Source of the DNA: Candidatus Sordicultor fermentans
GTDB lineage: Bacteria > Atribacterota > Atribacteria > Atribacterales > Caldatribacteriaceae
Length of the DNA stretch: 31,962 nucleotides
Direction: 5' to 3'
NCBI GenBank assembly: GCA_002385475.1
Contig: DGDO01000146.1
Coordinates: 1 to 31,962, forward strand
Positions 24,035-31,962 of this stretch are shown here, in pieces. The position numbers and the translations under genes are program-made. Below the pieces are notes generated by a model. The model ran no database searches. It was not told the DNA's origin and saw only the letters and a list, made by a program, of their open reading frames with translations. The number at the start of each line of letters is the position of its first letter. Position 1 is the stretch's first letter.

Positions 24035-25054
24035 ATGAGGAAATTTAGATTATTGTTGTTGGTTTCAACCCTTATGTTGTGGGCATTTCCCATGTTTATG
24101 GTAGCAGGGGCCGCTGATGATACTGATTTTGAAATTGTTTTAGTAGCAAAACTTGAAGGAGTAGCCTGGTTTGATAATATGAGATTGGGAGTCGAAGAAT
24201 TTGCTAAGGAAACCGGTGTAAACGCTTATCAAATTGCTGCTGCTACGGCTGATCCAGCATCTCAAGTTGCTTTGATTGAAGACCTTATTGCTAAAAAGGT
24301 AGATGCTATAATAGTGGTGCCTAATGACCCGGTAGCATTGGAGCCAGTATTTAAAAAAGCAAATGATGCTGGAATTATCACTTTAACCCATGAGTCATCG
24401 AACCAAAAGCAGGTGAGCTTTGATGTAGAAGCTTTTGATAATGAGGCCTATGGAAGGCATATGATGGATGTTATGGCGGCAGATATGAACTATGAAGGAG
24501 AATATGCTTGTTTTGTCGGCCACCTTACTTCACCAACGCATAATGAATGGGTTGATGCTGAAATAGCTCAACAAAAAGAGAAGTATCCTAATATGAAATT
24601 AGTAACCGACAGATTAGAAGAACAGGAAAATCAGCAAATCGCTTATGAAAAAACTTTGGAGCTTTTAAGAACTTATCCTAATCTGAGGGGGATTATGGGT
24701 AGCGCTATGAGCACCGTTCCGGGAGCGGCTTTAGCCATAGAGGAAATGGGTCGCATAGGTAAGTGTGCAGCATATGGTACTTGTTTGCCATCGGTGGCTT
24801 ATGATTATCTTAAAAATGGCTCTGCAAGATCGATTCACTTTTGGGTTCCTGCCGATGCCGGATATGTGTCTTGTAGAGTAGCTTGGGAAATTTTGAAAGG
24901 TAACGAAATTAAAGAGGGTATGGATTTAGGAAAGCCCGGCTATGATAATATTACTATTAGAGAAAATCAGTTTGGTATCCCAGTTATTTATGGTCAAGCC
25001 TGGCACGATGTGACTGCCGAAAACGTAGACGAGTGGGTAGAGCGTGGTTTGTAG
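24035..25054 (+). CDS. Sugar ABC transporter substrate-binding protein (AI-2/rhamnose-type CUT2)
   Basis: A 339-residue secreted binding protein. The signal peptide covers residues 1 to about 26 (MRKFR, hydrophobic core, cleavage near VAGAA-DD), with no lipobox. The mature protein shows the CUT2 fold: FEIVLVAKLEGVAWFDNMRLG, DLIAKKVDAIIVVPNDPVAL, and CFVGHLTSPTHNEWVDAEIA. This last stretch is a pattern I associate with the LsrB/RhaS subgroup that binds autoinducer-2 or deoxysugars. It should capture solute for the ATPase and two permeases encoded next. AGGAGG lies 6 bases before the ATG. A long hairpin follows the gene, consistent with higher expression of the binding protein than of the membrane parts. 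The ligand is unproven. Confidence 0.9.
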   Translation: MRKFRLLLLVSTLMLWAFPMFMVAGAADDTDFEIVLVAKLEGVAWFDNMRLGVEEFAKETGVNAYQIAAATADPASQVALIEDLIAKKVDAIIVVPNDPVALEPVFKKANDAGIITLTHESSNQKQVSFDVEAFDNEAYGRHMMDVMAADMNYEGEYACFVGHLTSPTHNEWVDAEIAQQKEKYPNMKLVTDRLEEQENQQIAYEKTLELLRTYPNLRGIMGSAMSTVPGAALAIEEMGRIGKCAAYGTCLPSVAYDYLKNGSARSIHFWVPADAGYVSCRVAWEILKGNEIKEGMDLGKPGYDNITIRENQFGIPVIYGQAWHDVTAENVDEWVERGL

Positions 25055-25089
25055 TCAGCAAGGTGTTTTTGATGTAAAATGAATCAGGT

Positions 25090-25137
25090 AAACAAACGAG
25101 TTGGGAAGGAAACAAATTTCCCCCAACTCGTTTGTTT
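25090..25137 (+). terminator. Long intercistronic hairpin after the binding-protein gene
   Basis: Arms of 16 perfectly paired bases (25090-25105 and 25122-25137) enclose an inner 5-base stem (GGAAA 25108-25112, TTTCC 25117-25121) with a CAAA loop, giving 21 pairs with only a 2-base bulge. Only TTTT follows before AGAGGG, the ribosome site of the ATPase gene. It probably protects the upstream mRNA or terminates part of the transcripts. It also rules out the upstream ATG at 25079 as the ATPase start. Confidence 0.8.
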
Positions 25138-25150
25138 TAGAGGGAGTAAT

Positions 25151-26644
25151 ATGGCAGAAGAGCTCTTAAAAATTCAAAACGTTAGTAAGTCTTACGCTGG
25201 AGTACGGGCGTTAGATAACGTTAATATGTCGATAGGTAAGGGTGAGGTACACTGTTTAGTTGGCGAAAATGGTTCTGGGAAATCTACTTTAATAAAAATA
25301 ATAGCTGGGGTAGTTAAACCAGATGAAGGAGAAATTATAATAAATGGCAAAACTTTCAGAAATTTACGCCCTATTGATTCAATAAACGAAGGAATACAAG
25401 TAATTTATCAGGATTTATCTCTATTTCCCAACCTTTCGGTGGCAGAGAATATTTCCCTAAATCAGCTGATAGTAGAGAAAAGGCGATTAATTAACTGGAA
25501 AGAAATTAAAGATATCGCAAAGAAAGAGCTATCAAACATCAACAGAGAAATAAATTTGAGTGAAAGAGTTGAAAATCTCTCCATCGCCAATAAACAATTG
25601 GTGGCCATCTGTAGGGCATTAATTCAAAACGCAAAGCTAATAATAATGGATGAACCTACTACGGCAATTACTAAAAGGGAAATCGATTACTTGCTATCGG
25701 TTATTTTAGATTTGAAAAAGAGAGGAATTTCTACTTTATTTGTGAGCCACAAGCTTAGTGAGGTTCTACAAATAGCCGAGCGAGTCACTGTTTTACGAGA
25801 TGGAAAGAAAATTGGAGATTATAGCGCCGATGAATTAGATTATGATACTCTTTCTTTTTATATGAGCGGCAAAGAAGTAGTTAGTTCCCCTTTTTCTTAT
25901 GAAGAAAAGCATGGCCGAAAACCCATGTTGGAAGTAAAAAATCTCTCTAAGAAGGGTGATTTTAAGGATATAAGTTTTAAGCTCAAACCTGGTGAAATTA
26001 TAGGAGTAATTGGACCTTTAGGTTCTGGAAGAACTGAACTGGCCCTATCGTTGTTTGGCTTGAATAAGCCCGATTCAGGAGAAATATATATTAATGGACA
26101 ATTAGTAAGAATGGATTCCCCTCAAAAAGCCATTAGCTTGGGTTTGAGCTATTTACCAGAAGACAGGCTCCATCAAGGATTGTTTTTAAGGCAATCTGTT
26201 CAAAATAATTTGGTAGTTACTATTTTGAAAAAATTGTTGAACAAATTCAAACTGTTAGACCACAACAAAAAGTATAAATACGCAAAAGAGTGGGTCAATA
26301 GACTGAGTATAAATGTACCATCTTTAGAAGCTGCAGCTCAAGCGCTTTCAGGTGGAAATCAACAGCGGCTGGTCATAGCCAAATGGCTCGCTACAGACCC
26401 CAAAATATTTATCTTAGATAGCCCTACCGTAGGAATAGATATTGCTTCTAAAAACAATATACATAATATTATTAAGCAGTTAGCAAGAGAAGGTATGGGA
26501 ATCATAATGATTTCTGATGAAGCTCCAGAGATTTTCCGTAATTGCAATCGAATAATGGTGATGATAGATGGTAGTATTGTTAGAGAATTAAATACTGTTG
26601 ATATAACAGAAGATGAATTGTTTGATATGTTATCAAGCAATTAA
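25151..26644 (+). CDS. Double-domain sugar ABC transporter ATPase (RbsA-like)
   Basis: A 497-residue cytoplasmic ATPase with two fused nucleotide-binding domains, as usual for CUT2 importers. First domain: Walker A GENGSGKST (38-46), signature-like NLSIANKQLV, Walker B LIIMDEPTT and switch FVSHKL. Second domain: degenerate Walker A GPLGSGRTEL (no GK), strong signature LSGGNQQRLV, Walker B IFILDSPTVGID. The imbalance, with site one having the good Walker A and site two the good signature, is normal for this family. The start at 25151 follows AGAGGGAG; the earlier in-frame ATG (25079) lies in the 5' flank of the big hairpin. It powers transport through the permeases at 26668-28721. Confidence 0.92.
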   Translation: MAEELLKIQNVSKSYAGVRALDNVNMSIGKGEVHCLVGENGSGKSTLIKIIAGVVKPDEGEIIINGKTFRNLRPIDSINEGIQVIYQDLSLFPNLSVAENISLNQLIVEKRRLINWKEIKDIAKKELSNINREINLSERVENLSIANKQLVAICRALIQNAKLIIMDEPTTAITKREIDYLLSVILDLKKRGISTLFVSHKLSEVLQIAERVTVLRDGKKIGDYSADELDYDTLSFYMSGKEVVSSPFSYEEKHGRKPMLEVKNLSKKGDFKDISFKLKPGEIIGVIGPLGSGRTELALSLFGLNKPDSGEIYINGQLVRMDSPQKAISLGLSYLPEDRLHQGLFLRQSVQNNLVVTILKKLLNKFKLLDHNKKYKYAKEWVNRLSINVPSLEAAAQALSGGNQQRLVIAKWLATDPKIFILDSPTVGIDIASKNNIHNIIKQLAREGMGIIMISDEAPEIFRNCNRIMVMIDGSIVRELNTVDITEDELFDMLSSN

Positions 26645-26667
26645 AAATAGCGAAGGGTATTTTTGCG

Positions 26668-27678
26668 ATGATGACAAATAATAAAAATATTCAGATTCAA
26701 AAGATATTCAGTCAAAGTGAAGTATATTTGCTTTTGATTATAATTATTTATTCTGTTTTTGTAGCCTTTTTAAACCCCTCTTTTCTATCTCTGGGGAATT
26801 TGTTCAATTTAAGTAAAAGTAGTGCCAGTATGGGAATTTTAGCTATTGGAGTTTTTGTGGTTTTGCTCTCTGGGGGAATAGATATATCTTTTACAGCAAT
26901 AGCTATCTCTGGAGAGTATATTGCAGTCAATGTTTTGCTTGCTAGTGGAGTGGATAATATCTTTTTTGCTTTTTTGATTTCTTGTCTAGTAGGGGTGAGC
27001 CTGGGAGCGATTAATGGCTTACTTGTTTCTTACTTCAAAATCCCCACCCTTATTGCTACCTTAGGCACCTTGAATATTTTCCATGGACTATTGCTTACTG
27101 TTGTGGGAACCAAAGCAATTAATTCGGCTCAATTACCGGATTGTTTTAAAGCCTTTGGTGCAACAAATGTATTTACTCTAACCGGATCAGATGGAGTACG
27201 TTATGGACTTTCTGTTTTTACCGTAATGTTTATAGTCATTGCTTTGCTAACTTGGCTTATTCTGAAATATACTATGTTAGGAAGGGGAATTTATGCAATT
27301 GGGGGAGATGTAGAAGCAGCTGAACGTGCTGGACTGAATGTTTCCCGGATTAAATTTTTTGTTTACTGCTATGCGGGCATCTTAGCTGGTATTGCTGGAA
27401 TTATACATGTTTCACTCATTCGCTATAGTAACCCTACTTATTTAGTTGGCACCGAGCTTAGCGTGATAGCTCCAGTAGTCTTGGGTGGAACCAGAATAAC
27501 TGGAGGGGTGGGAACGGTAATCGGCACGATATTGGGGGTAGCTATGATAACTTTGTTGAATAATAGTCTTATTCTAATTGGTTTATCTTCTTTCTGGCAA
27601 GAGTTTTTTACTGGTTTGATAGTAGCGATAAGTGTTAGCCTTAGTTCCTACCAGAGCAGAAAAAGTATGGGAATATGA
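26668..27678 (+). CDS. CUT2 sugar ABC permease, first of two
   Basis: A 336-residue inner-membrane permease with about 8-10 hydrophobic segments. The family motif LSGGIDISFTAIAI is at about 68-81, and YFKIPTLIATLGTLNIFHG is the coupling-loop region. GGTRITGGVGTVIGTILGVA near the C-terminus is also typical. ATG-ATG begins the gene; the ribosome site is modest (GAAGGG about 11 bases before), so coupling to the ATPase gene 23 bases upstream is likely. Together with the next permease it should form a heterodimeric channel, as in LsrC/LsrD or rhamnose systems. Its DISF instead of the commoner DLSV is within family variation. Confidence 0.92.
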   Translation: MMTNNKNIQIQKIFSQSEVYLLLIIIIYSVFVAFLNPSFLSLGNLFNLSKSSASMGILAIGVFVVLLSGGIDISFTAIAISGEYIAVNVLLASGVDNIFFAFLISCLVGVSLGAINGLLVSYFKIPTLIATLGTLNIFHGLLLTVVGTKAINSAQLPDCFKAFGATNVFTLTGSDGVRYGLSVFTVMFIVIALLTWLILKYTMLGRGIYAIGGDVEAAERAGLNVSRIKFFVYCYAGILAGIAGIIHVSLIRYSNPTYLVGTELSVIAPVVLGGTRITGGVGTVIGTILGVAMITLLNNSLILIGLSSFWQEFFTGLIVAISVSLSSYQSRKSMGI

Positions 27679-27716
27679 TTTTAAACCAAAAACAACTATC
27701 GATGAGGGGGTAAGTC

Positions 27717-28721
27717 TTGTTAGGCAAATACCTGAAAGAAACAAGAACAACAACTTTGTTTATTTTGATGGTTGGCGCTTTTGTAGTAATGTCGGTTTTT
27801 CTACCAGGCAAATTTTTAACCCTTAGTAATTTTCAATCGATGTCCAGCCAGATTCCTGAATTTGGTTTGTTGGCGATTGCTATAATGCTTGCCATGTTGA
27901 CTGGGGGTATTGACTTATCGGTAATTTCAATCGCAAATTTAGCTGGTGTAGGAGCAGCACTTATTTTAACGGGTTCCCTCTTTCCCCAGTTAGGAGGAGG
28001 GTATGGGGAGATATTGGTAATAATTGTAGCTATTTTGTTTGCCTTGGTTATCTCTTTGTTGTGTGGTTTAGTAAATGGGTTTTTGATAGCCTACATAGAG
28101 GCTCCGGCTATCCTTGCTACTTTGGGTACGATGAGCATTTTTTCAGGAATAGCAATTGTTATAACCAGGGGGTATGGGATTACCGGTTTTCCTGAAAGCT
28201 TCCTATTTATAGGAAATGGTACGATTTTTTCTATCCCAATGCCCTTAATCATTTTTATCTTCTGTGTTTTGATAATGGCTTTGATTTTAAATAAAACTTC
28301 TTTTGGGTTTAATCTTTATATGTTGGGGTCAAACCCCATAGCATCTCGCTTTAGCGGTATAAATAATAGGGGAATTTTAGTTAGAACTTATATGTTGAGC
28401 GGTTTTTATGCTGGCTTAGCATCAATAATAATGATTTCAAGAGTGAATTCGATTAGGCCAGGCTATGGTTCGGCATATTTGTTACAGGCGATCTTAGTTT
28501 GTGTGTTGGGAGGAGTAGACCCCAGTGGAGGTTATGGAAATATATCTGGCTTGGTCATAGGGATTATCATGCTGCAAATCCTGCAGAGTGGTTTTAATAT
28601 TTTAGCCTTTAGCCCTTTTTCTAAAAATGTTATATGGGGTTTAATGCTAATTTTAGTTATGGTGCTCAATTTTTATAGTTCCAGTTTTTCGAAAAGACCG
28701 AAAAAGTTGAAGATACAATAA
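27717..28721 (+). CDS. CUT2 sugar ABC permease, second of two
   Basis: A 334-residue membrane permease homologous to its neighbour. Motif LTGGIDLSVISIANLAGVG is at about 61-79, YIEAPAILATLGTMSIFSG forms the coupling region, and VCVLGGVDPSGGYGNISGLVIG lies near the C-terminus. The start is TTG, with GAGGGGG 6 bases upstream; the reading MLGKYLKETRTTTLF then gives the expected short cytoplasmic N-terminus before the first helix. It follows the first permease by 38 bases and ends the operon. No clear intrinsic terminator is seen after the stop. Confidence 0.9.
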   Translation: MLGKYLKETRTTTLFILMVGAFVVMSVFLPGKFLTLSNFQSMSSQIPEFGLLAIAIMLAMLTGGIDLSVISIANLAGVGAALILTGSLFPQLGGGYGEILVIIVAILFALVISLLCGLVNGFLIAYIEAPAILATLGTMSIFSGIAIVITRGYGITGFPESFLFIGNGTIFSIPMPLIIFIFCVLIMALILNKTSFGFNLYMLGSNPIASRFSGINNRGILVRTYMLSGFYAGLASIIMISRVNSIRPGYGSAYLLQAILVCVLGGVDPSGGYGNISGLVIGIIMLQILQSGFNILAFSPFSKNVIWGLMLILVMVLNFYSSSFSKRPKKLKIQ

Positions 28722-29051
28722 GCATCCTATTTGTAGTGATAAGAAAGTGAAAAATCAGTCATTGAGAAAGTTGAAATGAAGTTCTATTTTACAAAATCAG
28801 GTTGATTTTTGTCCCGTCTTATTTGCTATCGTGTGGTTTACTTGCTTTTTTGGAAGCGATAACTGTTTAAACTTTGAATAAGATATTAATGGGAAAAATA
28901 TAATTCAGTTTACCTTAATGGAGGGGATGAGGCTGTTTGAAAAATACCTCTCTATACTCAATCACATATCCGGTTATATCGTTTATTCATACCGGTAAAG
29001 GAATTTTCTAAGCCTTTATAGTGATAACTATTAATTGAAGGAGGTGATAGG
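28722..29051. other. Intergenic region and probable left end of an old insertion sequence
   Basis: No gene is visible. At 28929 the string GAGGCTGTTTGAAAAATA resembles the terminal repeats of several transposase-bearing elements and may be the left end of the decayed element whose transposase starts at 29052. CCGGT...ACCGG arms occur near 28972-28999. GAAGGAGGTGATAGG directly precedes the transposase ATG. Confidence 0.35.
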
Positions 29052-29502
29052 ATGAGAAGGAATGCCATTCCTTTTGATACTCTCCTTCAATTAGCAGAAG
29101 AATTTTGCGCCGAGAAAGAGCTAAATAATAATAAGAAAAGAAAAGGTAGACCCCCTCTTTATCCCTTACCTCTTATCTTAGCTATAGGCTCGGGAAAACA
29201 ATGCTTAAACTCTCCTATAGACGAGAGAAGCAATTCTGCGTAGCCTTATTTCTCAATCCTTACCTGATTTCTCCACTTTACATTATAGAGTGTCTAAGAT
29301 TACTGAAGATTTATGGATAGAATTCCTAAACTGGTTAGCCAGGAGAAGCAAAGAATTAAAAGAAGTAGAATTTCCATTAGTAGACGGAACAGGATGGGGA
29401 TATGGTTTACCGATCTACCAGAGGATAAAAAGAGGAGCTGAAGTAAGGAAGATAAAATCTCATGTAAAAGGGGTAGTAGTTTTAGGACTAAATGAAAAAT
29501 GA
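29052..29502 (+). pseudogene. Frameshifted and truncated DDE transposase remnant
   Basis: The first segment (29052 to about 29195) opens MRRNAIPFDTLLQLAEEF and contains KKRKGRPPLYPLPLILAI, a typical DDE-transposase N-terminus. Coding sense then jumps frame twice near 29196-29225 and resumes as EAILRSLISQSLPDFSTLHY and onwards in the frame of 29290-29502, reaching FPLVDGTGWGYG with the first catalytic aspartate. The reading stops after VVVLGLNEK, exactly where IS21-type end sequence begins, so the rest of the gene is displaced or lost. It resembles IS4/IS5-class proteins; the exact family is uncertain. It cannot encode a working enzyme. Confidence 0.75.
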
Positions 29503-29540
29503 ATAATCCGGAGTATTCTTCCCACTGAGTCCGGACATTG

Positions 29541-29588
29541 GTTCCACCCATTCCGGAATAAAGTTCCATCCATTCCGGGCTGGTTCCA
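29541..29588. repeat. Direct repeats at the IS21 left end
   Basis: GTTCCACCCATTCCGG (29541-29556) and GTTCCATCCATTCCGG (29563-29578) differ at one base and are spaced 22 bases apart. A third partial copy, GTTCCA, starts at 29583. IS21-family ends carry multiple repeats that bind the IstA transposase, which fits this position. Confidence 0.75.
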
Positions 29589-29658
29589 GTTCCTTTATAT
29601 AATGAATATATGCACCATTATTTATTGGTGTAAATTCATTATGAAGGAAGGTCATCAT

Positions 29659-31197
29659 ATGACCAAGTATCGAGAAATCCTGAGACTACAAAGTCTGGGA
29701 ATTAACCAAACTGGCATTGCCAAAAGCTGCGGGTGTGCCAGAAAAACTGTACGTAAAGTTCTGAACCGAGCAAAAGAGTTGGATATCTCCTGGCCTCTAC
29801 CGGTTGATACCACAGATGCTGAATTGGAAAAAAGATTCTTTCCCAACCAATCAGCTCTTCAATCCTCCCGTAAGTACCCTGATTACGATTACATCGATAA
29901 GGAAATGATGCGCAACGGGGTCACTCTTAAACTGCTGTGGCATGAGTACTGTATGGAATGTAGACAGATTAACCAGCTTCCGCTCATGTATTCCCAGTTT
30001 TGCTACCATTACCAGCAGTATTCTGAGAAAAAGCGGGCTACTATGCATATTCCCAGGAAACCGGGAGAACAGATTGAAGTGGATTGGGCGGGAGACTCTG
30101 CCTATGTAGTTGACCGGGACACTGGAGAAGTCATCCCCGCCTATATCTTTGTGGGAGTACTTTCCTACAGTTTGTATACCTATGTAGAAGCTTTTTTCTC
30201 CATGAACAAGGAAAGCTGGATAGCAGCCCATGTCCATATGTATCAGTTTTTTGGTGGGGTTACCAGGATTCTGGTACCGGACAATCTGAAAACCGGGGTA
30301 GACCACGCTGATTGGTATAACCCTGAAATCAACAGTACCTACCAGGAAATGGCCGAACACTATAATACGGCTATCATCCCCGCCCGGGTAAGGAGACCCC
30401 AGGATAAACCAGCAGTAGAAGGTGCAGTAAGAGTAGTTTCCACCTGGATTATCGCTGCCCTCCGCAATGAGAAATTCTTCTCCCTGCCCGAACTCAACCG
30501 GGAAATTGGGGTAAAACTGGATGCCTTTAACCGCAAACCTTTCCAGAAGAAAGAAGGTAGCCGATACCACATCTTTCTGGGAGAAAAGCCATTCCTTACT
30601 CCATTACCTGCTACCCCTTATGAACTGGCAGATTGGAAAACAGCCACTGTGCAGTTCAATTATCATATAGCGGTAGATAAGATGTACTATTCTGTACCTT
30701 ACGAATATATAAAACAAAAAGTAGAGGTACGCCTTACCCCCAATGTGGTCGAGGTGTTTTATCATAACAACCGCATCTCTTCCCATAAGCGCCTTTACGG
30801 ATCTCCTGGACAGTATAGTACCATTGAGGCCCATATGCCAGCAGACCACCAGCAATACTTAAAGTGGGACGGAAACCGCTTTATAGAATGGGCGGATAAA
30901 ATCGGCATCAATACTGTCATTACCGTTAAATCAATATTAGCCTCCTCCCGGGTAGAACAGCAGGGATACAAGAGTTGTATGGGGTTGCTAAAACTTGCTG
31001 ATAAGTATTCGGTGGAACGGTTAGAAGCGGCTTGCAAAAGAGCATTATCCTATACTCCCCACCCCAGCTACAAAATGGTCAAGAATATCTTGACTACCGG
31101 CCAGGATAAAGTGACCAATGAACCATCTTCCCACCAAGACCATTCCGACCCGGACCATTATGGTTACACCCGGGGGGCTGGCTACTACCGGAGGTAA
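29659..31197 (+). CDS. istA: IS21-family transposase IstA
   Basis: A 512-residue DDE transposase. The N-terminal helix-turn-helix spans LRLQSLGINQTGIAKSCGCA to RKTVRKVL (8-35). The catalytic core has D142 in IEVDWAGD, D208 in VPDNLKTGV and E254 in DKPAVEGAVR. C-terminal beta-barrel sequence around YHIAVDKMYYSVPYEYI follows. The length is normal and no internal stop is present. I start at ATG 29659 (GAAGGAAGGT 6 bases upstream); an earlier in-frame ATG at 29602 lacks a ribosome site. It acts with the ATPase IstB, whose gene starts 6 bases after the istA stop. Confidence 0.93.
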   Translation: MTKYREILRLQSLGINQTGIAKSCGCARKTVRKVLNRAKELDISWPLPVDTTDAELEKRFFPNQSALQSSRKYPDYDYIDKEMMRNGVTLKLLWHEYCMECRQINQLPLMYSQFCYHYQQYSEKKRATMHIPRKPGEQIEVDWAGDSAYVVDRDTGEVIPAYIFVGVLSYSLYTYVEAFFSMNKESWIAAHVHMYQFFGGVTRILVPDNLKTGVDHADWYNPEINSTYQEMAEHYNTAIIPARVRRPQDKPAVEGAVRVVSTWIIAALRNEKFFSLPELNREIGVKLDAFNRKPFQKKEGSRYHIFLGEKPFLTPLPATPYELADWKTATVQFNYHIAVDKMYYSVPYEYIKQKVEVRLTPNVVEVFYHNNRISSHKRLYGSPGQYSTIEAHMPADHQQYLKWDGNRFIEWADKIGINTVITVKSILASSRVEQQGYKSCMGLLKLADKYSVERLEAACKRALSYTPHPSYKMVKNILTTGQDKVTNEPSSHQDHSDPDHYGYTRGAGYYRR

Positions 31198-31203
31198 AGG
31201 ATA

Positions 31204-31962
31204 ATGACCAATAGAGCAACTATCAATAAATTAATAGAAATGCGGATGACTGCCATGGCTGATGCCTACCGGATCCAATTACAAGATAGTGCCATGGCTG
31301 AAGTTCCTTTTGAAGATCGTATCGGTTTGTTGGTGGATATTGAATATACAAGCCGCAAGAACAATCGACTTAAGAGGCTCATAAAGAATGCCGGCTTTGA
31401 TCAACCCGAAGCATCTATCGCCGATATTGACTATTATTCGGGCAGAAAACTGAACAAAAGTCTAATTGATCGTCTTGCCACTGGTGAATATATAGCCCAA
31501 AAACATAATGTAATCATTCTTGGGGCAACCGGCTCTGGTAAATCCTATATGGCATGTGCTCTGGGTATGTCTGCCTGTAAGCAATTCTACTCGGTGAAAT
31601 ATATCAGACTGCCAGAACTGCTGGCTGAACTTGCTATTGCTCGTGGTGATGGCAGCTTTAAAAAAGTAATCAGCCAGTATCAGAAGTAGAATCTTCTCAT
31701 CATGGATGAATGGCTTCTACTTAAACTGACGGAAACGGAAGCCAGAGACTTGCTGGAGATTATTCATGCTCGAAGTAAAAAGGCCTCCACCATCTTCTGT
31801 TCCCAGTTTTCACCTGCAGGCTGGTACAACAAGATAGAAGGTGATACTATTGCTGATGCCATTCTTGACCGTATCGTCCATGATTCCTATACTATCGAAA
31901 TTCAGTATGTAGACAAGGAACACGATAAATCAATGCGGGAGGTTTATGGTCTTAGTAATAGT
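31204..31962 (+). pseudogene. istB: IstB helper ATPase with an in-frame amber stop (3' end off window)
   Basis: The first open part (31204-31689, 161 codons) holds the IstB N-terminal region and Walker A GATGSGKS followed by YMACALG. It ends at TAG (31687-31689). The same frame then continues without another stop for 91 codons to the window edge, starting NLLIMDEWLLLKL (Walker B) and containing SKKASTIFCSQF (sensor region) and GDTIADAILDRIVHD. Total length with the stop read through is about 253 codons, the family's normal size. A single base change to TAG therefore explains the break. Unless the amber codon is suppressed, only a fragment lacking Walker B is made. Confidence 0.88.

Larger units (their letters stand above)
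29499..31962 (+). mobile_element. IS21-family insertion sequence (right end outside window)
   Basis: The istA-istB gene pair and repeated sites at the left end identify an IS21-family element. The left boundary is inferred to be close to 29499, where the older transposase gene is cut. The right end is not reached. No target-site duplication can be checked. It is nested in another transposon remnant. istB carries an internal stop, so this copy may be immobile. Confidence 0.8.

Noticed and set aside
25079..25150. Upstream start for the sugar ABC ATPase
   Set aside because: It would translate through the 21-pair hairpin; the ATG at 25151 with AGAGGGAG matches the family N-terminus.
29851..30570. 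239-codon minus-strand ORF
   Set aside because: Antisense to the intact istA, which has its full catalytic triad; the translation has no recognisable motif.
1..31962. CRISPR array, prophage, toxin-antitoxin or restriction system
   Set aside because: No regularly spaced repeats and no such proteins were found in any reading.

Overview
The window is bacterial chromosome, moderately AT-rich by eye, with tightly packed operons, strong AGGAGG-type ribosome binding sites and several TTG and GTG starts. The gene content suggests a fermentative anaerobe, quite possibly thermophilic. It includes ATP-type PEP carboxykinase, many NAD(P)-linked alcohol/polyol dehydrogenases, two ribose-type (CUT2) sugar ABC importers, a DUF763 protein, an adenosine-specific kinase and a stand-alone pyruvate-kinase C-terminal domain, and no respiratory genes. 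Lineages such as Atribacterota, Thermotogota or deep Firmicutes would fit. This is inference, because there is no rRNA or other firm marker.

Layout. (1) 1-1826, minus strand: a promoter, a sugar-binding protein, a long intercistronic hairpin and a CUT2 permease that runs off the left edge. (2) 1970-5646, plus strand: a YqhD/BdhA-like iron alcohol dehydrogenase, about 890 bases without an intact gene (hairpins and ORF debris), then pckA with a perfect terminator. (3) 5754-7495, minus strand: a phenylacetate-CoA-ligase-like enzyme followed by a tandem ACT-domain protein. (4) 7730-16189, plus strand: ten closely spaced genes (CcdA, ParB/Srx-fold protein, Ca2+-type P-ATPase, adenosine-specific kinase, DUF763, nitroreductase, YfcE-type phosphodiesterase, PhoU, pyruvate-kinase C-domain protein, OsmC), followed by about 600 bases of hairpin-rich non-coding DNA. 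(5) 16791-19508, plus strand: two zinc dehydrogenases (the second GatD-like) and a ribulose-phosphate 3-epimerase-like protein, an apparent polyol or sugar-phosphate operon. (6) 19530-22573, minus strand: tRNA-Val(CAC), an N-terminally truncated methylglyoxal synthase, a third zinc dehydrogenase and an MFS transporter. (7) 22785-28721, plus strand: a tagatose/allulose-3-epimerase-like protein and a complete CUT2 ABC system (binding protein, double ATPase, two permeases). (8) About 28929-31962: a frameshifted old transposase interrupted by an IS21-family element whose istB carries an in-frame amber stop; the right end lies outside the window.

How it works together: most of the window serves uptake of sugars or polyols and their redox or epimerase conversion, with PEP carboxykinase and other central-carbon accessory proteins. 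The most notable items are long perfect hairpins immediately after both sugar-binding-protein genes, a degenerate hairpin-repeat family shared by two intergenic regions, the translationally overlapping ParB/Srx-fold gene and P-type ATPase, the truncated methylglyoxal synthase, and the istB amber codon. I saw no CRISPR array, prophage, defence system or clearly undescribed multigene machine.
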